DNA of 64,000 nucleotides from Schauerella fraxinea (GTDB lineage Bacteria > Pseudomonadota > Gammaproteobacteria > Burkholderiales > Burkholderiaceae_B): contig JAVDKL010000001.1 of the NCBI GenBank assembly GCA_030849965.1, positions 2,958,554-3,022,553 on the forward strand. Direction: 5' to 3'. A program made the translations under genes and the position numbers. Below the pieces are notes generated by a model, which was not told where the DNA came from, did not search any database, and was given only the letters and a program-made list of their open reading frames with translations. How positions within the stretch are numbered: position 1 is the stretch's first letter; every line of letters starts with the position of its first letter. Positions 9,184 through 19,432 of the stretch are shown here, in pieces.

Positions 9184-11400
9184 TTGGCGCCGTTTGCTCC
9201 CGCTCCACTCGCCGCAGCGCTTGCCCTCGCGTGTGCCCTACCGGCTCTATTTCCGTTCGAGGCAGCTGCGCAGGCCGCAGCAGGCAGCGCCGTTCAGTTA
9301 GCGCCCATTGTGGTGCGCGGCGACGCTACGGCTGGTGGCGATACGGCCGGCGATATGTTTACCGCAGTGCGCTCGCGCTCAGGCTCCAAAACCGACAGCG
9401 CACTGATCGAGACGCCGCAGACGATCAATGTGATCACCCGCAATGAGATGGATCAGCGTGGCGTGACGTCGCTCGTACAGGCGGTACGCTACACACCTGG
9501 CGTGATCGCGCAGTACGGCGACAACGATGTGCGCTATGACTGGCTCACCGTGCGCGGCTTTCGCCCCGCCCGATACCTCGACGGCCTGTTGCTCCCTTTT
9601 GGCGCACGCGGCTATTCGCAGCCCCGCATCGAGACGTATGGTTTGGAGCGCGTCGAAGTGCTGAAAGGACCCTCTTCGGGACTCTTCGGTCAGACCACAC
9701 CGGGTGGATTGGTCAACATGACCAGCAAGCGACCAACTGCCGATCGCACGAACGAGGTATTCGCCAGCTACGGTTCGTTCGATCAGGTACAGACCGGGTT
9801 CGATTTTTCGGGCCCGGCCGACGAAGAGGGCAAGTTTCTCTATCGCCTGACCGGCGTCGGGCGCACCGGCGACACGCAATTCCAGCATGTGGATGACGAC
9901 CGCGCCTACATCGCGCCGAGTTTCACGTGGCTGCCGTCCGCCAACACCAGCATCAACATCTCCGCGCAATACCAGAAGATCGATTCCAAGGGCGGCGGCG
10001 GCGGCCCGGTACTGCCCTATGCCGGCACCATGATTCCCACCGCGGCGGGGTACATTCCGCGCGATCGCTTCGTGGGCGATCCCGACTACGATCGCTTCAA
10101 GAACGAAACGACGATGTTTGGCTATACCGTCGATCATCGCTTCAACGATACCTGGAGCGTGAAGCAGACCGCGCGCTACACGCATGTGGACACCGACTCG
10201 CGCCGCGTGCAGATCGGCCAGATGGCCACGCCCACGCAGGCTGTGCGTTACGCCTGGGCCTTCCCAGAGGATGCGCGCACCTTCCAGATCGACAATCAAG
10301 CCACTGCCCGCTTCGACCTCGGCGGCTCCAAGCACACCGTGCTCGTGGGCACCGACTATCTACATGAAACGTCGCGCTTTACCGAGAGCCAGCTGAACAT
10401 CCTGCGCAACCCGGCCGGCACCGGCTTCGCATTGTTCGATGTCTATCGTCCGGTGTACGGCAACCTGAATATTCAAGTGCCGCCCGACGGCCTGCGGATC
10501 AACCAGTCGCGCGACCAATTGGGGGTTTATCTGCAAGACCAGATCGACCTGGGCCGGTTGCGTTTGACGCTCGGCGCGCGCCAGGATTGGGCGGATACCG
10601 ACACCAATACGTGGCGTGCGGCGGGCCTGAACGACGACAACAACGTACGCGACAACCGATTGACCGGCCGGGTGGGGGCCACCTACCTGTACGACAATGG
10701 TTTCGCGCCGTACTTGAGCTATTCGACGTCGTTCCAACCGACGGCGGGCACCACCCGCACCGGCTCGGCGTTGAAGCCCACCACTGGCGAGCAGATCGAA
10801 GCCGGCATCAAGTATCAGCCTGAAGGGTCGCCGAGCTTCGTCGGCCTCTCCGCCTTCGAAATCGTTCAGAACAATGTGAGCGCACCGGATCCTGTGAGCA
10901 CGAACTTCACGGTGCAAACCGGTCGCGTGCGGGTGCGCGGGCTCGAACTTGAAGGCAAGGCGCAGCTCTCGAAGGCATGGAGTGTGATTGCGTCGTACGC
11001 ATTTACCGACAGCGAAATCACGAAGACGAACGCCATCGACAGCGCCGGGCAGGTCGGCAATCAACTGGCTTTCGTGCCGCGCCATCAAGCTGCACTGTGG
11101 ACCCACTATGCCATGCAGACCGGACCGTTGGCGGGCTTGGGCGCCGGGGTGGGTGCGACGTATCGTGGCAGCAACTATGGCGATCTGAACAACCGCTTCG
11201 ACATGAAGCCGGTCACGCTGGTGGATGCCGCGCTGGATTACGATCTGGGCCGTCTCTCGGACAGCCTGCGGGGTGCGAGTGCGGCGTTCAATGTGTCGAA
11301 CCTGTTCGACCGCCGCTATGTGGCGAGTTGCCTGAGCGCGCTCGGCTGCTATTGGGGCAGCGAGCGCACGATGATGGCCACCGTCCGATATCGTTGGTAA
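9184..11400 (+). CDS. TonB-dependent siderophore receptor (hydroxamate/FhuA-FoxA-like)
   Basis: A 738-aa outer-membrane receptor. A hydrophobic signal peptide (about 1-30, ending AAAQA) lacks the usual basic residues. The plug domain (about 65-190) carries ETPQTINVITRNEMDQRG and VEVLKGPSSGLFGQTTPGG; the 22-strand barrel follows. It ends with YVASC, CYWGSERT and a terminal aromatic Trp, typical of ferrichrome/ferrioxamine-type receptors, so import of a ferric hydroxamate is likely but not proven. The only in-frame start after the upstream stop at 9127 is TTG at 9184, with GAGG six bases upstream. A Fur box precedes it, an AraC regulator is divergent, and a strong terminator follows at 11475. 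It separates rpsJ from rplC. Confidence 0.92.
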   Translation: MAPFAPAPLAAALALACALPALFPFEAAAQAAAGSAVQLAPIVVRGDATAGGDTAGDMFTAVRSRSGSKTDSALIETPQTINVITRNEMDQRGVTSLVQAVRYTPGVIAQYGDNDVRYDWLTVRGFRPARYLDGLLLPFGARGYSQPRIETYGLERVEVLKGPSSGLFGQTTPGGLVNMTSKRPTADRTNEVFASYGSFDQVQTGFDFSGPADEEGKFLYRLTGVGRTGDTQFQHVDDDRAYIAPSFTWLPSANTSINISAQYQKIDSKGGGGGPVLPYAGTMIPTAAGYIPRDRFVGDPDYDRFKNETTMFGYTVDHRFNDTWSVKQTARYTHVDTDSRRVQIGQMATPTQAVRYAWAFPEDARTFQIDNQATARFDLGGSKHTVLVGTDYLHETSRFTESQLNILRNPAGTGFALFDVYRPVYGNLNIQVPPDGLRINQSRDQLGVYLQDQIDLGRLRLTLGARQDWADTDTNTWRAAGLNDDNNVRDNRLTGRVGATYLYDNGFAPYLSYSTSFQPTAGTTRTGSALKPTTGEQIEAGIKYQPEGSPSFVGLSAFEIVQNNVSAPDPVSTNFTVQTGRVRVRGLELEGKAQLSKAWSVIASYAFTDSEITKTNAIDSAGQVGNQLAFVPRHQAALWTHYAMQTGPLAGLGAGVGATYRGSNYGDLNNRFDMKPVTLVDAALDYDLGRLSDSLRGASAAFNVSNLFDRRYVASCLSALGCYWGSERTMMATVRYRW

Positions 11401-11474
11401 CGCGCCACAGGCCGCCTGGATGCGGGCCGGCATCTACGCCGGCCGGGCCCAAGCGCCTTTCAGGCACCACAAAC

Positions 11475-11506
11475 AAAAACGCCCACGATTGCTCGTGGGC
11501 GTTTTT
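11475..11506. terminator. Bidirectional intrinsic terminator between receptor gene and rpsJ
   Basis: A perfect 14-bp inverted repeat (11475-11488 and 11493-11506, loop TTGC) flanked by A5 and T5 forms an intrinsic terminator on both strands. It ends the receptor transcript on the plus strand and the rpsL-to-rpsJ transcript on the minus strand. It therefore shows that rpsJ is not co-transcribed with rplC here. Confidence 0.93.
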
Positions 11507-11527
11507 ATGGGTTCGAAGCCGCCTGGA

Positions 11528-11839
11528 TTACTGCAGGGCGATTTCGACGTCAACGCCGGCGGGCAAGTCCAGACGCATCAAAGCGTCAACGGTCTTGTCC
11601 GTAGGATCGACGATGTCCATCAAGCGCTGGTGCGTACGAATTTCGAACTGGTCACGCGACGTCTTGTTGACGTGCGGCGAACGCAGGACGTCGTAGCGAC
11701 GGATGCGCGTGGGCAGCGGTACGGGACCACGAACCACGGCGCCAGTGCGCTTGGCGGTATCGACGATTTCAGCTGCCGACTGATCGATCAACTTGTAGTC
11801 AAATGCCTTCAAGCGGATGCGGATCTTCTGGTTTTTCAT
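11528..11839 (-). CDS. rpsJ: 30S ribosomal protein S10
   Basis: S10, 103 aa, starting [20 protein letters not shown] at the ATG at 11837-11839; a longer open frame reaches 11875 but the family begins here. The conserved GPVPLPTRI and [18 protein letters not shown] segments are present. Besides its ribosomal role in the 30S head, S10 is NusE, binding NusB in antitermination and NusG in transcription-translation coupling. It follows tuf by 65 nt and is the last gene of the str-type operon, closed by the terminator at 11475-11506. Confidence 0.98.
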   Translation of the reverse strand: MKNQKIRIRLKAFDYKLIDQSAAEIVDTAKRTGAVVRGPVPLPTRIRRYDVLRSPHVNKTSRDQFEIRTHQRLMDIVDPTDKTVDALMRLDLPAGVDVEIALQ

Positions 11840-11904
11840 GACGTTTCCTAAAGAACGAAGGAGAGGCCGCCGCATGCGCCGCGGCTCTCCGGGATGATGC
11901 AGGT

Positions 11905-13095
<1,191 letters not shown>

Positions 13096-13170
13096 GATCT
13101 CTATCCTTTAACTATCAAGGAAACTTTAGAGCCTCGCCCCGGACACCCGGAGCGAAGCATTGATTGAAAA

Positions 13171-15276
13171 TTACTTGGTACGCGCAGCAATAACTTCTTC
13201 AGCGACGTTCTTAGGCGCTTCGGCGTATTGCTTGAATTCCATCGTGTACGTCGCACGACCTTGCGTGGCCGAACGCAGCGAAGTCGAGTAGCCGAACATT
13301 TCGGCCAGCGGAACTTCAGCCTTGATGATCTTGCCACCACCGATGATGTCATCCATGCCTTGAACCATACCGCGGCGCGAGGACAGATCGCCCATCACCG
13401 TACCGGCATAATCTTCAGGCGTTTCGACTTCAACGGCCATCATGGGTTCGAGCAACACCGGCTTGGCGCGACGCAGACCTTCTTTGAATGCCATCGAACC
13501 GGCCATGCGGAACGCGTTTTCGTTCGAGTCCACATCGTGGTACGAACCGAAGAACAGCGTGACCTTGACGTCAACGATGGGGTAACCCGCGATAACGCCG
13601 GAACCCAGCGTGTCGCGAACACCCTTTTCAACGGCCGGAATGAATTCGCGAGGAACCACACCACCCTTGATCGCGTCGACGAATTCAAAGCCTGCACCAC
13701 CCGGTTCGAGCGGTTCGACCTTGAGCACGGCGTGACCGTATTGACCGCGGCCGCCCGACTGCTTGACGAATTTGCCTTCGGCTTCTTCGCAAACGGTACG
13801 GATGGTTTCGCGGTAAGCCACTTGGGGCTTGCCCACGTTGGCTTCGACGCTGAACTCACGCTTCATGCGATCGACCAGAATTTCGAGGTGGAGCTCGCCC
13901 ATACCCGAAATGATGGTTTGACCGGATTCTTCGTCGGTACGAACGCGGAACGACGGATCTTCCTGAGCGAGACGCGACAGCGCCAGACCCATTTTTTCCT
14001 GGTCCGCCTTCGACTTGGGCTCAACAGCCTGCGAAATGACGGGCTCGGGGAAAATCATGCGTTCGAGCAGGATGTGCGAATCGACGTCGCAAAGCGTTTC
14101 GCCGGTCGTGACGTCTTTCAGACCCACAACGGCGGCGATGTCGCCGGCCAACACTTCCTTGATTTCTTCACGCTCGTTCGCGTGCATCTGCAGAATACGG
14201 CCGATACGTTCTTTCTTGCCCTTGATGGGGTTGAACACCGTATCGCCCGACTTCAGCACGCCGGAGTAAACACGCACGAAGGTCAATTGACCCACGAACG
14301 GATCGCTCATCAGCTTGAATGCCAATGCCGAGAATTTTTCGCTGTCGTTGGCAGTACGCTGGATCGCTTCGCCTTCGTCGTCCATACCATTGACCGGGGG
14401 AATGTCCACGGGCGAAGGCAGGTAGTCGATGACGGCGTCGAGCATGCGTTGCACGCCCTTGTTCTTGAACGCGGTACCGCACAACATCGGCTGGATTTCG
14501 CCAGCGATGGTACGCGTACGAATGCCCAAGGTGATGTCTTCTTCGGAGAGGGTTCCCTCTTCGAGGTACTTGTTCATCAGCTCTTCGGACGATTCGGCAG
14601 CCGATTCGACCAGCTTTTCGCGCCATTCGTCAGCCGTATCTTGCAATTCGGCGGGAATGTCGATGTACGAGAACGTGATGCCTTGACCGGCTTCGTCCCA
14701 GATGATTGCTTTCATCTTGACGAGGTCGACCACACCGGTGAAGGTGTCTTCGGCGCCAATGGGGATCACGATCGGCACGGGCGAGGCCTTGAGGCGCATC
14801 TTCAGCTGGTCATAGACCTTGAAGAAGTTGGCACCCGTACGGTCCATCTTGTTCACGAAGGCGAGACGGGGCACACCGTACTTGTTGGCTTGACGCCATA
14901 CGGTTTCCGACTGCGGCTGCACACCACCCACAGCGCAATACACCATGCAAGCACCGTCGAGCACGCGCATGGAACGTTCCACCTCAATGGTGAAGTCCAC
15001 GTGACCCGGGGTGTCGATGATGTTGATGCGGTGCTCAGGGTAGTTCTTGGCCATGCCGCTCCAAAACGCCGTCGTTGCCGCCGACGTAATGGTAATGCCA
15101 CGCTCCTGCTCCTGCTCCATCCAGTCCATGGTGGCAGCGCCATCGTGAACTTCACCGATCTTGTGATTCACACCGGTGTAGAACAGGATGCGTTCCGTGG
15201 TGGTGGTCTTCCCTGCATCGATGTGCGCAGAGATGCCAATGTTGCGATAGCGCTCGATCGGGGTTTTGCGGGCCAT
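13171..15276 (-). CDS. fusA: Elongation factor G
   Basis: A 701-aa translocase that moves tRNA and mRNA through the ribosome and assists ribosome recycling. G1 is AHIDAGKTT (17-25), G3 is [10 protein letters not shown]4 is [10 protein letters not shown]; domains II to V follow, with the domain IV segment around [10 protein letters not shown] and the family end near [18 protein letters not shown]. Length and architecture are normal. It lies between rpsG (18 nt upstream) and tuf in the classical str order. Confidence 0.99.
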   Translation of the reverse strand: MARKTPIERYRNIGISAHIDAGKTTTTERILFYTGVNHKIGEVHDGAATMDWMEQEQERGITITSAATTAFWSGMAKNYPEHRINIIDTPGHVDFTIEVERSMRVLDGACMVYCAVGGVQPQSETVWRQANKYGVPRLAFVNKMDRTGANFFKVYDQLKMRLKASPVPIVIPIGAEDTFTGVVDLVKMKAIIWDEAGQGITFSYIDIPAELQDTADEWREKLVESAAESSEELMNKYLEEGTLSEEDITLGIRTRTIAGEIQPMLCGTAFKNKGVQRMLDAVIDYLPSPVDIPPVNGMDDEGEAIQRTANDSEKFSALAFKLMSDPFVGQLTFVRVYSGVLKSGDTVFNPIKGKKERIGRILQMHANEREEIKEVLAGDIAAVVGLKDVTTGETLCDVDSHILLERMIFPEPVISQAVEPKSKADQEKMGLALSRLAQEDPSFRVRTDEESGQTIISGMGELHLEILVDRMKREFSVEANVGKPQVAYRETIRTVCEEAEGKFVKQSGGRGQYGHAVLKVEPLEPGGAGFEFVDAIKGGVVPREFIPAVEKGVRDTLGSGVIAGYPIVDVKVTLFFGSYHDVDSNENAFRMAGSMAFKEGLRRAKPVLLEPMMAVEVETPEDYAGTVMGDLSSRRGMVQGMDDIIGGGKIIKAEVPLAEMFGYSTSLRSATQGRATYTMEFKQYAEAPKNVAEEVIAARTK

Positions 15277-15294
15277 GATGGTTTATTCCTTAAA

Positions 15295-15765
15295 TTACCA
15301 GCGGAAGTGGCTGAATGCCTTGTTGGCTTCGGCCATCTTGTGCGTGTCTTCGCGTTTCTTCATCGCGGCGCCACGACCTTCAGCTGCGTCAATGAGCTCA
15401 CCTGCCAAACGCAGATCCATCGATTTCTCACCGCGCTTCTTCGCGGCTTCGCGGAGCCAACGCATCGCCAAGGCCAGGCGGCGCACAGGGCGCACTTCAA
15501 CCGGCACTTGGTAGTTGGCACCGCCGACTCGACGGCTCTTCACTTCTACGATCGGCTTGATGTTGTTGATTGCCGTGGAGAAGATCTCGATCGGCTCTTT
15601 GCCGGTCTTGGTCGCGACTTGCTCGAGTGCACCGTAGATGATGCGCTCAGCGACTGCCTTCTTGCCATCAAGCATGACAACGTTCATGAATTTTGCGAGC
15701 TCGACGCTGCCGAATTTAGGATCGGGCAGAATCTCACGCTTGGGTACTTCGCGACGACGGGGCAT
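15295..15765 (-). CDS. rpsG: 30S ribosomal protein S7
   Basis: A 156-aa protein starting [20 protein letters not shown], with the conserved [20 protein letters not shown] segment near residues 79-98. S7 nucleates assembly of the 16S 3' domain and contacts E-site tRNA; in E. coli it represses the str operon by binding the rpsL-rpsG spacer. That spacer is 157 nt here (15766-15922) and holds no gene, so a regulatory role is possible. The gene precedes fusA by 18 nt. Confidence 0.98.
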   Translation of the reverse strand: MPRRREVPKREILPDPKFGSVELAKFMNVVMLDGKKAVAERIIYGALEQVATKTGKEPIEIFSTAINNIKPIVEVKSRRVGGANYQVPVEVRPVRRLALAMRWLREAAKKRGEKSMDLRLAGELIDAAEGRGAAMKKREDTHKMAEANKAFSHFRW

Positions 15766-15922
15766 TTCAGCTTCCTATCTGTGTCAGTTCAGTTGAACCG
15801 CGTCAGTGACACGGCCGTGGTCATCCATGGATAGACGACCCCTTACATACCGCCTGCCCGGCATCATTGCCGCGGCGGCTGCACAACCCGAATACGCTGA
15901 GCGCTTCCAGGCACAACAACAA

Positions 15923-16300
15923 TTACGCTTTCTTCGGACGCTTGGCGCCGTACTTCGAACGTGCTTGCTTACGATCCTTGACGCCTTGCAAGTCAAGCGA
16001 ACCGCGGACGACGTGATAACGCACACCCGGCAAATCCTTGACACGACCGCCACGCACGAGCACAACCGAGTGCTCTTGCAGGTTGTGGCCTTCGCCGCCG
16101 ATATACGAGATGACCTCGAAACCGTTGGTCAGGCGCACCTTGGCGACTTTACGCAGTGCCGAGTTCGGCTTCTTGGGGGTGGTGGTGTACACACGGGTGC
16201 ACACACCGCGGCGCTGAGGGCAATTTTCGAGCGCGGGGCTCTTGCTCTTAACGACGCTGACTTCGCGCGGCTTGCGCACGAGTTGGCTGATGGTTGGCAT
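15923..16300 (-). CDS. rpsL: 30S ribosomal protein S12
   Basis: S12, 125 aa, starting [17 protein letters not shown] at the ATG at 16298-16300; an open frame to 16465 exists but is not S12-like. The decoding-site loops are intact: Lys43 in [11 protein letters not shown] and Lys88 in GGRVKDLPG, the residues whose changes give streptomycin resistance, are wild type. It is the first gene of rpsL-rpsG-fusA-tuf-rpsJ. A putative promoter lies about 290 nt upstream and the leader contains two hairpins. Confidence 0.98.
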   Translation of the reverse strand: MPTISQLVRKPREVSVVKSKSPALENCPQRRGVCTRVYTTTPKKPNSALRKVAKVRLTNGFEVISYIGGEGHNLQEHSVVLVRGGRVKDLPGVRYHVVRGSLDLQGVKDRKQARSKYGAKRPKKA

Positions 16301-16331
16301 AACCTTTGAAATCCCTTTTACGTACCACTGG

Positions 16332-16378
16332 CAGGCTTGAAAGCCTGTTCCCGTTCTTGGGGGTTGCACCCAAAACGG
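16332..16378 (-). promoter_or_regulatory. Two consecutive hairpins in the rpsL leader
   Basis: A perfect hairpin with 7-bp arms (16332-16338 and 16341-16347) is preceded in transcription by a second, imperfect one (about 16351-16378, arms CCGTTcTTGGG and CCCAAaACGG). They lie 32-78 nt before the rpsL start. They may be leader-RNA structure or processing sites. I know of no Rfam family they match with certainty. Confidence 0.4.
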
Positions 16379-16563
16379 CAGTCCGGGCGGCTGGAAGAAC
16401 AACAACCCGGAAACCGCGTGATCTGGAGGCAGTTTGAGCAAAACCCGCTCAAAAACGCTGCGCAAACATCAACACGCGTAGTCGTAAAAGAGCGGAGTCA
16501 TGCAAATTAGAACTGGAGCGCGAGGCACATAGAGAAGATGCCTTGAGCTGCAGTTAGCCCGTG

Positions 16564-16593
16564 AGAGTACCCGTTATGACCTGAGGTTGTCAA
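16564..16593 (-). promoter_or_regulatory. Putative promoter of the rpsL operon
   Basis: The 488-bp gap 16301-16788 contains no gene. On the minus strand a perfect TTGACA (16588-16593) is followed after 18 bp by TACTCT (16564-16569), a weaker -10 element, then a GC-rich stretch typical of ribosomal promoters. The start would be near 16557, giving a leader of about 255 nt before rpsL. Confidence 0.45.
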
Positions 16594-16662
16594 TGGGTGT
16601 TGGTATTTACCCGCACGGGATGTGATCGGCGTGCCACATGGCGGGTTGCCGCACCGTCGCAC

Positions 16663-16700
16663 TCGGCCCGGCCGCGACGATGATGGTCGCAGCCGGGCCG
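16663..16700. terminator. GC-rich stem-loop downstream of the T6SS pseudokinase gene
   Basis: A long inverted repeat (arms about 16664-16678 and 16686-16700, one mismatch, loop of about 7 nt) lies between the end of the T6SS block and the rpsL promoter. It has no T run on either strand, so it is not a standard intrinsic terminator. It may still stabilise the 3' end or act with Rho. Its position suits insulation of rpsL from T6SS transcription. Confidence 0.4.
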
Positions 16701-16788
16701 GGGCTCGCGGCGGCGGCAGTCGGTCGTATCGCCGCAAGCGAGTGGTCCCCGAGCGCCACTCGAACAACGGGGACGACGGGGACCCGGT

Positions 16789-18648
16789 TTACTTGAACGT
16801 ATGCGAAATGCTGGCGGGACGGCCGGCTTGAACCGTCAACCGCGTCGTGTAAGGCTCGGACGCGCTGTTGCGGATCGAAATCGTGTACTGGCCCGGCGCC
16901 AGGCGCAATTGGCGCAATGGCGGACTTACGCCGCGCGACGCGCCGTTGACGAACACCTCGCCCCAGGGCTGCACATTAATGGAGACGGCCTGGGGCACCA
17001 CGACGGGTTTTTCGATCGGCGGTTCGACACCTGCCAGCGGCGGCAACGCATTGGGATCGGTGGGCGCACCTGCCGCGCCAACCGGCGCATCGCCAGCGGT
17101 TCCTTGAACGCCGCCGGGGACTGCGCCCGGGACACCCGTAGCGACACCGGCACCGCTCGTACCCGTGGCAGCACCGGCGCCGTTGACACCGGTCACAGCA
17201 CTTGCACCGGTCACACCATTCGCGGCAGACCGACTATCGGCGGTCGGAACACCCGGCGCTGCCCCCTGACCGGCTGGTGCGGACGGCGTGGCCGATGAGG
17301 ACGCACCCGGCGTCGCCACGCCCGCCGTCGGACCCACATAGCGGCCCGCCGAATCCAGCGGTGGCGGTTCGGGCGGCGGGGCAACCGGGGCCGCAGGCGC
17401 AGTAGCCAGGCCGCCACTGCCCGTGGCGCCACCGTTTGCTGGCGACGCTGCCGGAGAGGGTGCCGCCGGCCGGACGCCTGCAGAACCGCTCGCGCCCGCG
17501 ACCGCCTCAGGCGCACGCGCGGCAGGTGTGCCAGTGCCGGCGCCCATGCCGGCTCCGGTGCCCGACCCGGCGTTTACCGGTGCGCGGGTGTCATGCGGAA
17601 AGCCATCCTGCAACCACATATAGATGCCGATGCCGCCGCCCACCAGAACGAGCAGAATCAAAAGCCAGGGCGCACTGCTGCCGCGTTTCTTGCGCGCCGT
17701 CGCCTTGATGCCGACGGGCGGCGTCCCCACAGACCGCGCGGCTGCCGTGCGTTCAGCGGAAGGCGCAGACACCGCAGCGTCGACGGCCTGAGTGGACACG
17801 GCCGCAGGCACAGCGATGGGTGCAGCGGATGCAGCGGATGCAGCGGTGGCAGCCGCCGGCGCCGGAGATGGCGCCGCTGCCGATCCGGCGTCGGGGATTG
17901 CGGTACCGGCCGGGGTTGCAACGGCGGCGGCCGAAGGTGCGGGGACAGAAGCGGAGACCGAAGCAGATACGGGAGCGGGTGCCGCGCCAGCGGGCACAGC
18001 GGCCAACGGCGCGATGGATGCCGCCGCACGCACGGGCGCTGCCACCGGCGCGGGTGCGAAAAAGATGCCCAGTGCATCGGCAAACGCCTGCAGCGACTGC
18101 GGCCGGCCCGACGGCGGCATCGACAATCCGGCATCGATGGCCGACAGGAATGCGGTTTCGTAGCCAACGATCGCGCGCGCCGTGAGCGGCACGTAATCGT
18201 CCCGCACGCAGCGGTCGATTGCCGACGGCGGAACCGTGCCCGAGACCAGGCTGCACGCGACCGCGCTCAGCGCATAAATGTCAGTCCAGGGCCCCACCGC
18301 CCACGCCGGATCGTCCGTGTATTGCTCGAACGCGTTGAATCCCGTCGCGCGTCCTTCGCGCAATGCCGTATCGCCGGCACTGCGCGGCGCAAGCGATGCC
18401 GGCGCCAGGAGTTGGGCATGGCCGCCTTCGGCCAGGCCGATCGTGTCGGTCGAGATCCCGCCATGGATCCGGCCTTCGGCATGCAACGCCGAGAGCGGCG
18501 CGATCATTTCGGCGATCACCTGGCGGATACGGGCCTGCGGCACGGCGCCGGCGCGCGTGGCGGCGATCGCCGACAACGGCCGGGGCGGCACGGCAGCCGC
18601 ACCGTCGGGCAAAGCGCGGAGTGAGGTCATGGCGAAAGGGCTGAACAT
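16789..18648 (-). CDS. T6SS-associated membrane pseudokinase with C-terminal PEGA domain
   Basis: A 619-aa protein from the ATG at 18646-18648, 26 nt after the tagF stop; no strong ribosome binding site is seen, and an alternative ATG is at 18630. Residues about 40-195 match only the C-lobe of PpkA-type Ser/Thr kinases: GPWTDIYALSAVACSLVSG and GRPQSLQAFADAL are recognisable. The catalytic loop is HGGISTDTI instead of HRDxKPxN, no DFG is present, and the glycine loop and VAIK lysine are missing, so catalysis is unlikely. An Ala/Pro-rich linker leads to one membrane segment (about 327-347) and a long low-complexity periplasmic linker. A PEGA domain (about 555-619, WGEVFVNGASRGVSPP) closes the protein; PEGA domains are thought to bind envelope components. 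It probably acts as a scaffold or envelope sensor for the T6SS membrane complex (inference). Confidence 0.8.
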   Translation of the reverse strand: MFSPFAMTSLRALPDGAAAVPPRPLSAIAATRAGAVPQARIRQVIAEMIAPLSALHAEGRIHGGISTDTIGLAEGGHAQLLAPASLAPRSAGDTALREGRATGFNAFEQYTDDPAWAVGPWTDIYALSAVACSLVSGTVPPSAIDRCVRDDYVPLTARAIVGYETAFLSAIDAGLSMPPSGRPQSLQAFADALGIFFAPAPVAAPVRAAASIAPLAAVPAGAAPAPVSASVSASVPAPSAAAVATPAGTAIPDAGSAAAPSPAPAAATAASAASAAPIAVPAAVSTQAVDAAVSAPSAERTAAARSVGTPPVGIKATARKKRGSSAPWLLILLVLVGGGIGIYMWLQDGFPHDTRAPVNAGSGTGAGMGAGTGTPAARAPEAVAGASGSAGVRPAAPSPAASPANGGATGSGGLATAPAAPVAPPPEPPPLDSAGRYVGPTAGVATPGASSSATPSAPAGQGAAPGVPTADSRSAANGVTGASAVTGVNGAGAATGTSGAGVATGVPGAVPGGVQGTAGDAPVGAAGAPTDPNALPPLAGVEPPIEKPVVVPQAVSINVQPWGEVFVNGASRGVSPPLRQLRLAPGQYTISIRNSASEPYTTRLTVQAGRPASISHTFK

Positions 18649-18674
18649 GGTGGTTGAATTCCGAAGCGGTGATC

Positions 18675-19424
18675 TTATCGCCGTAGGCCGGCCGTGGAGG
18701 CAAATAATTTCGAAAACAGCGTGACGTTTAGCGCGCCGCCGTGCAAATAGGTGTAAAGCCCGGCGCCATCGGCCTGATTGGTCCACCAATAGCTGGTGTG
18801 CGAACCGGGGTTGAAGCAGTCGGCAAGATCTTCCCAGCCCAACCCGACCGGTTGCGCCACCGGCGCGGCCGCCGCCACCGGCATGCCGCTGTTCAGGATG
18901 TCCATGATGTCGCTGCCGCCGCCGCTCGCCAGCGGTGCGGCGGAAGCTCTGGGCGCGGACAGCATGTGCATCATGTCGCCGCGCGCCTGCAACAACGTCT
19001 GGTCGAGCTGTTCGGGACTGCAGCCATGACGCACCGCGGTCAGCAACCCTTCACCGATGGCCCGATAGAACCGCGCGGCGCGGTGCAGCATCCCGGGCTC
19101 GTAGTCTTCATTGGCCACCTGGAGAATCGCACACACGGGATATGCACGCCCTACCCGATCGCGGCTGGGCGAGATGCAGCCGAACTGTACGCGTCCCGCG
19201 CCCAACCCGGAGGGAATCGCAAAGTTCCACATCGGTGCCGACTGAAACGCGCGCAAGCCCTCTTCAGGCGGCGAATGGCGCAGGCCGTTCAAGCCATGCT
19301 GCAGCCAACGATCCCACCAGCCGATCAGATCGCGCGGCAGGCGCCGATGCATGAAGTCGCCCCCGGCGGGAATCTTGCCGTACCAGCCGAAGGGTTCGAT
19401 CGCAGTCGCGGACGGCGGTGCCAT
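18675..19424 (-). CDS. tagF: T6SS-associated protein TagF
   Basis: A 249-aa TagF-family protein. The N-terminal signature GWYGKIPAGGDFMHRRLPRD is near residues 13-32, followed by WNFAIPSGLGAGRVQFGCISPSRDRVGRAYP. TagF is a negative post-translational regulator of T6SS assembly, acting through the FHA protein in Pseudomonas and Agrobacterium. I choose the ATG at 19422-19424, with GAGGGGG just before it, over an ATG at 19451 that would overlap tssM. It sits 8 nt after tssM. The PppA phosphatase domain fused or adjacent in other species is absent. Confidence 0.88.
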   Translation of the reverse strand: MAPPSATAIEPFGWYGKIPAGGDFMHRRLPRDLIGWWDRWLQHGLNGLRHSPPEEGLRAFQSAPMWNFAIPSGLGAGRVQFGCISPSRDRVGRAYPVCAILQVANEDYEPGMLHRAARFYRAIGEGLLTAVRHGCSPEQLDQTLLQARGDMMHMLSAPRASAAPLASGGGSDIMDILNSGMPVAAAAPVAQPVGLGWEDLADCFNPGSHTSYWWTNQADGAGLYTYLHGGALNVTLFSKLFASTAGLRR

Positions 19425-19432
19425 ACGCCCCC

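Noticed and set aside
16301-16465. N-terminal extension of S12, and similar upstream extensions for L3, S10, TssK, TssJ and TssF.
   Set aside because: The family-conserved starts lie inside these frames, and most have better ribosome binding sites; the extensions overlap leaders or neighbouring genes.
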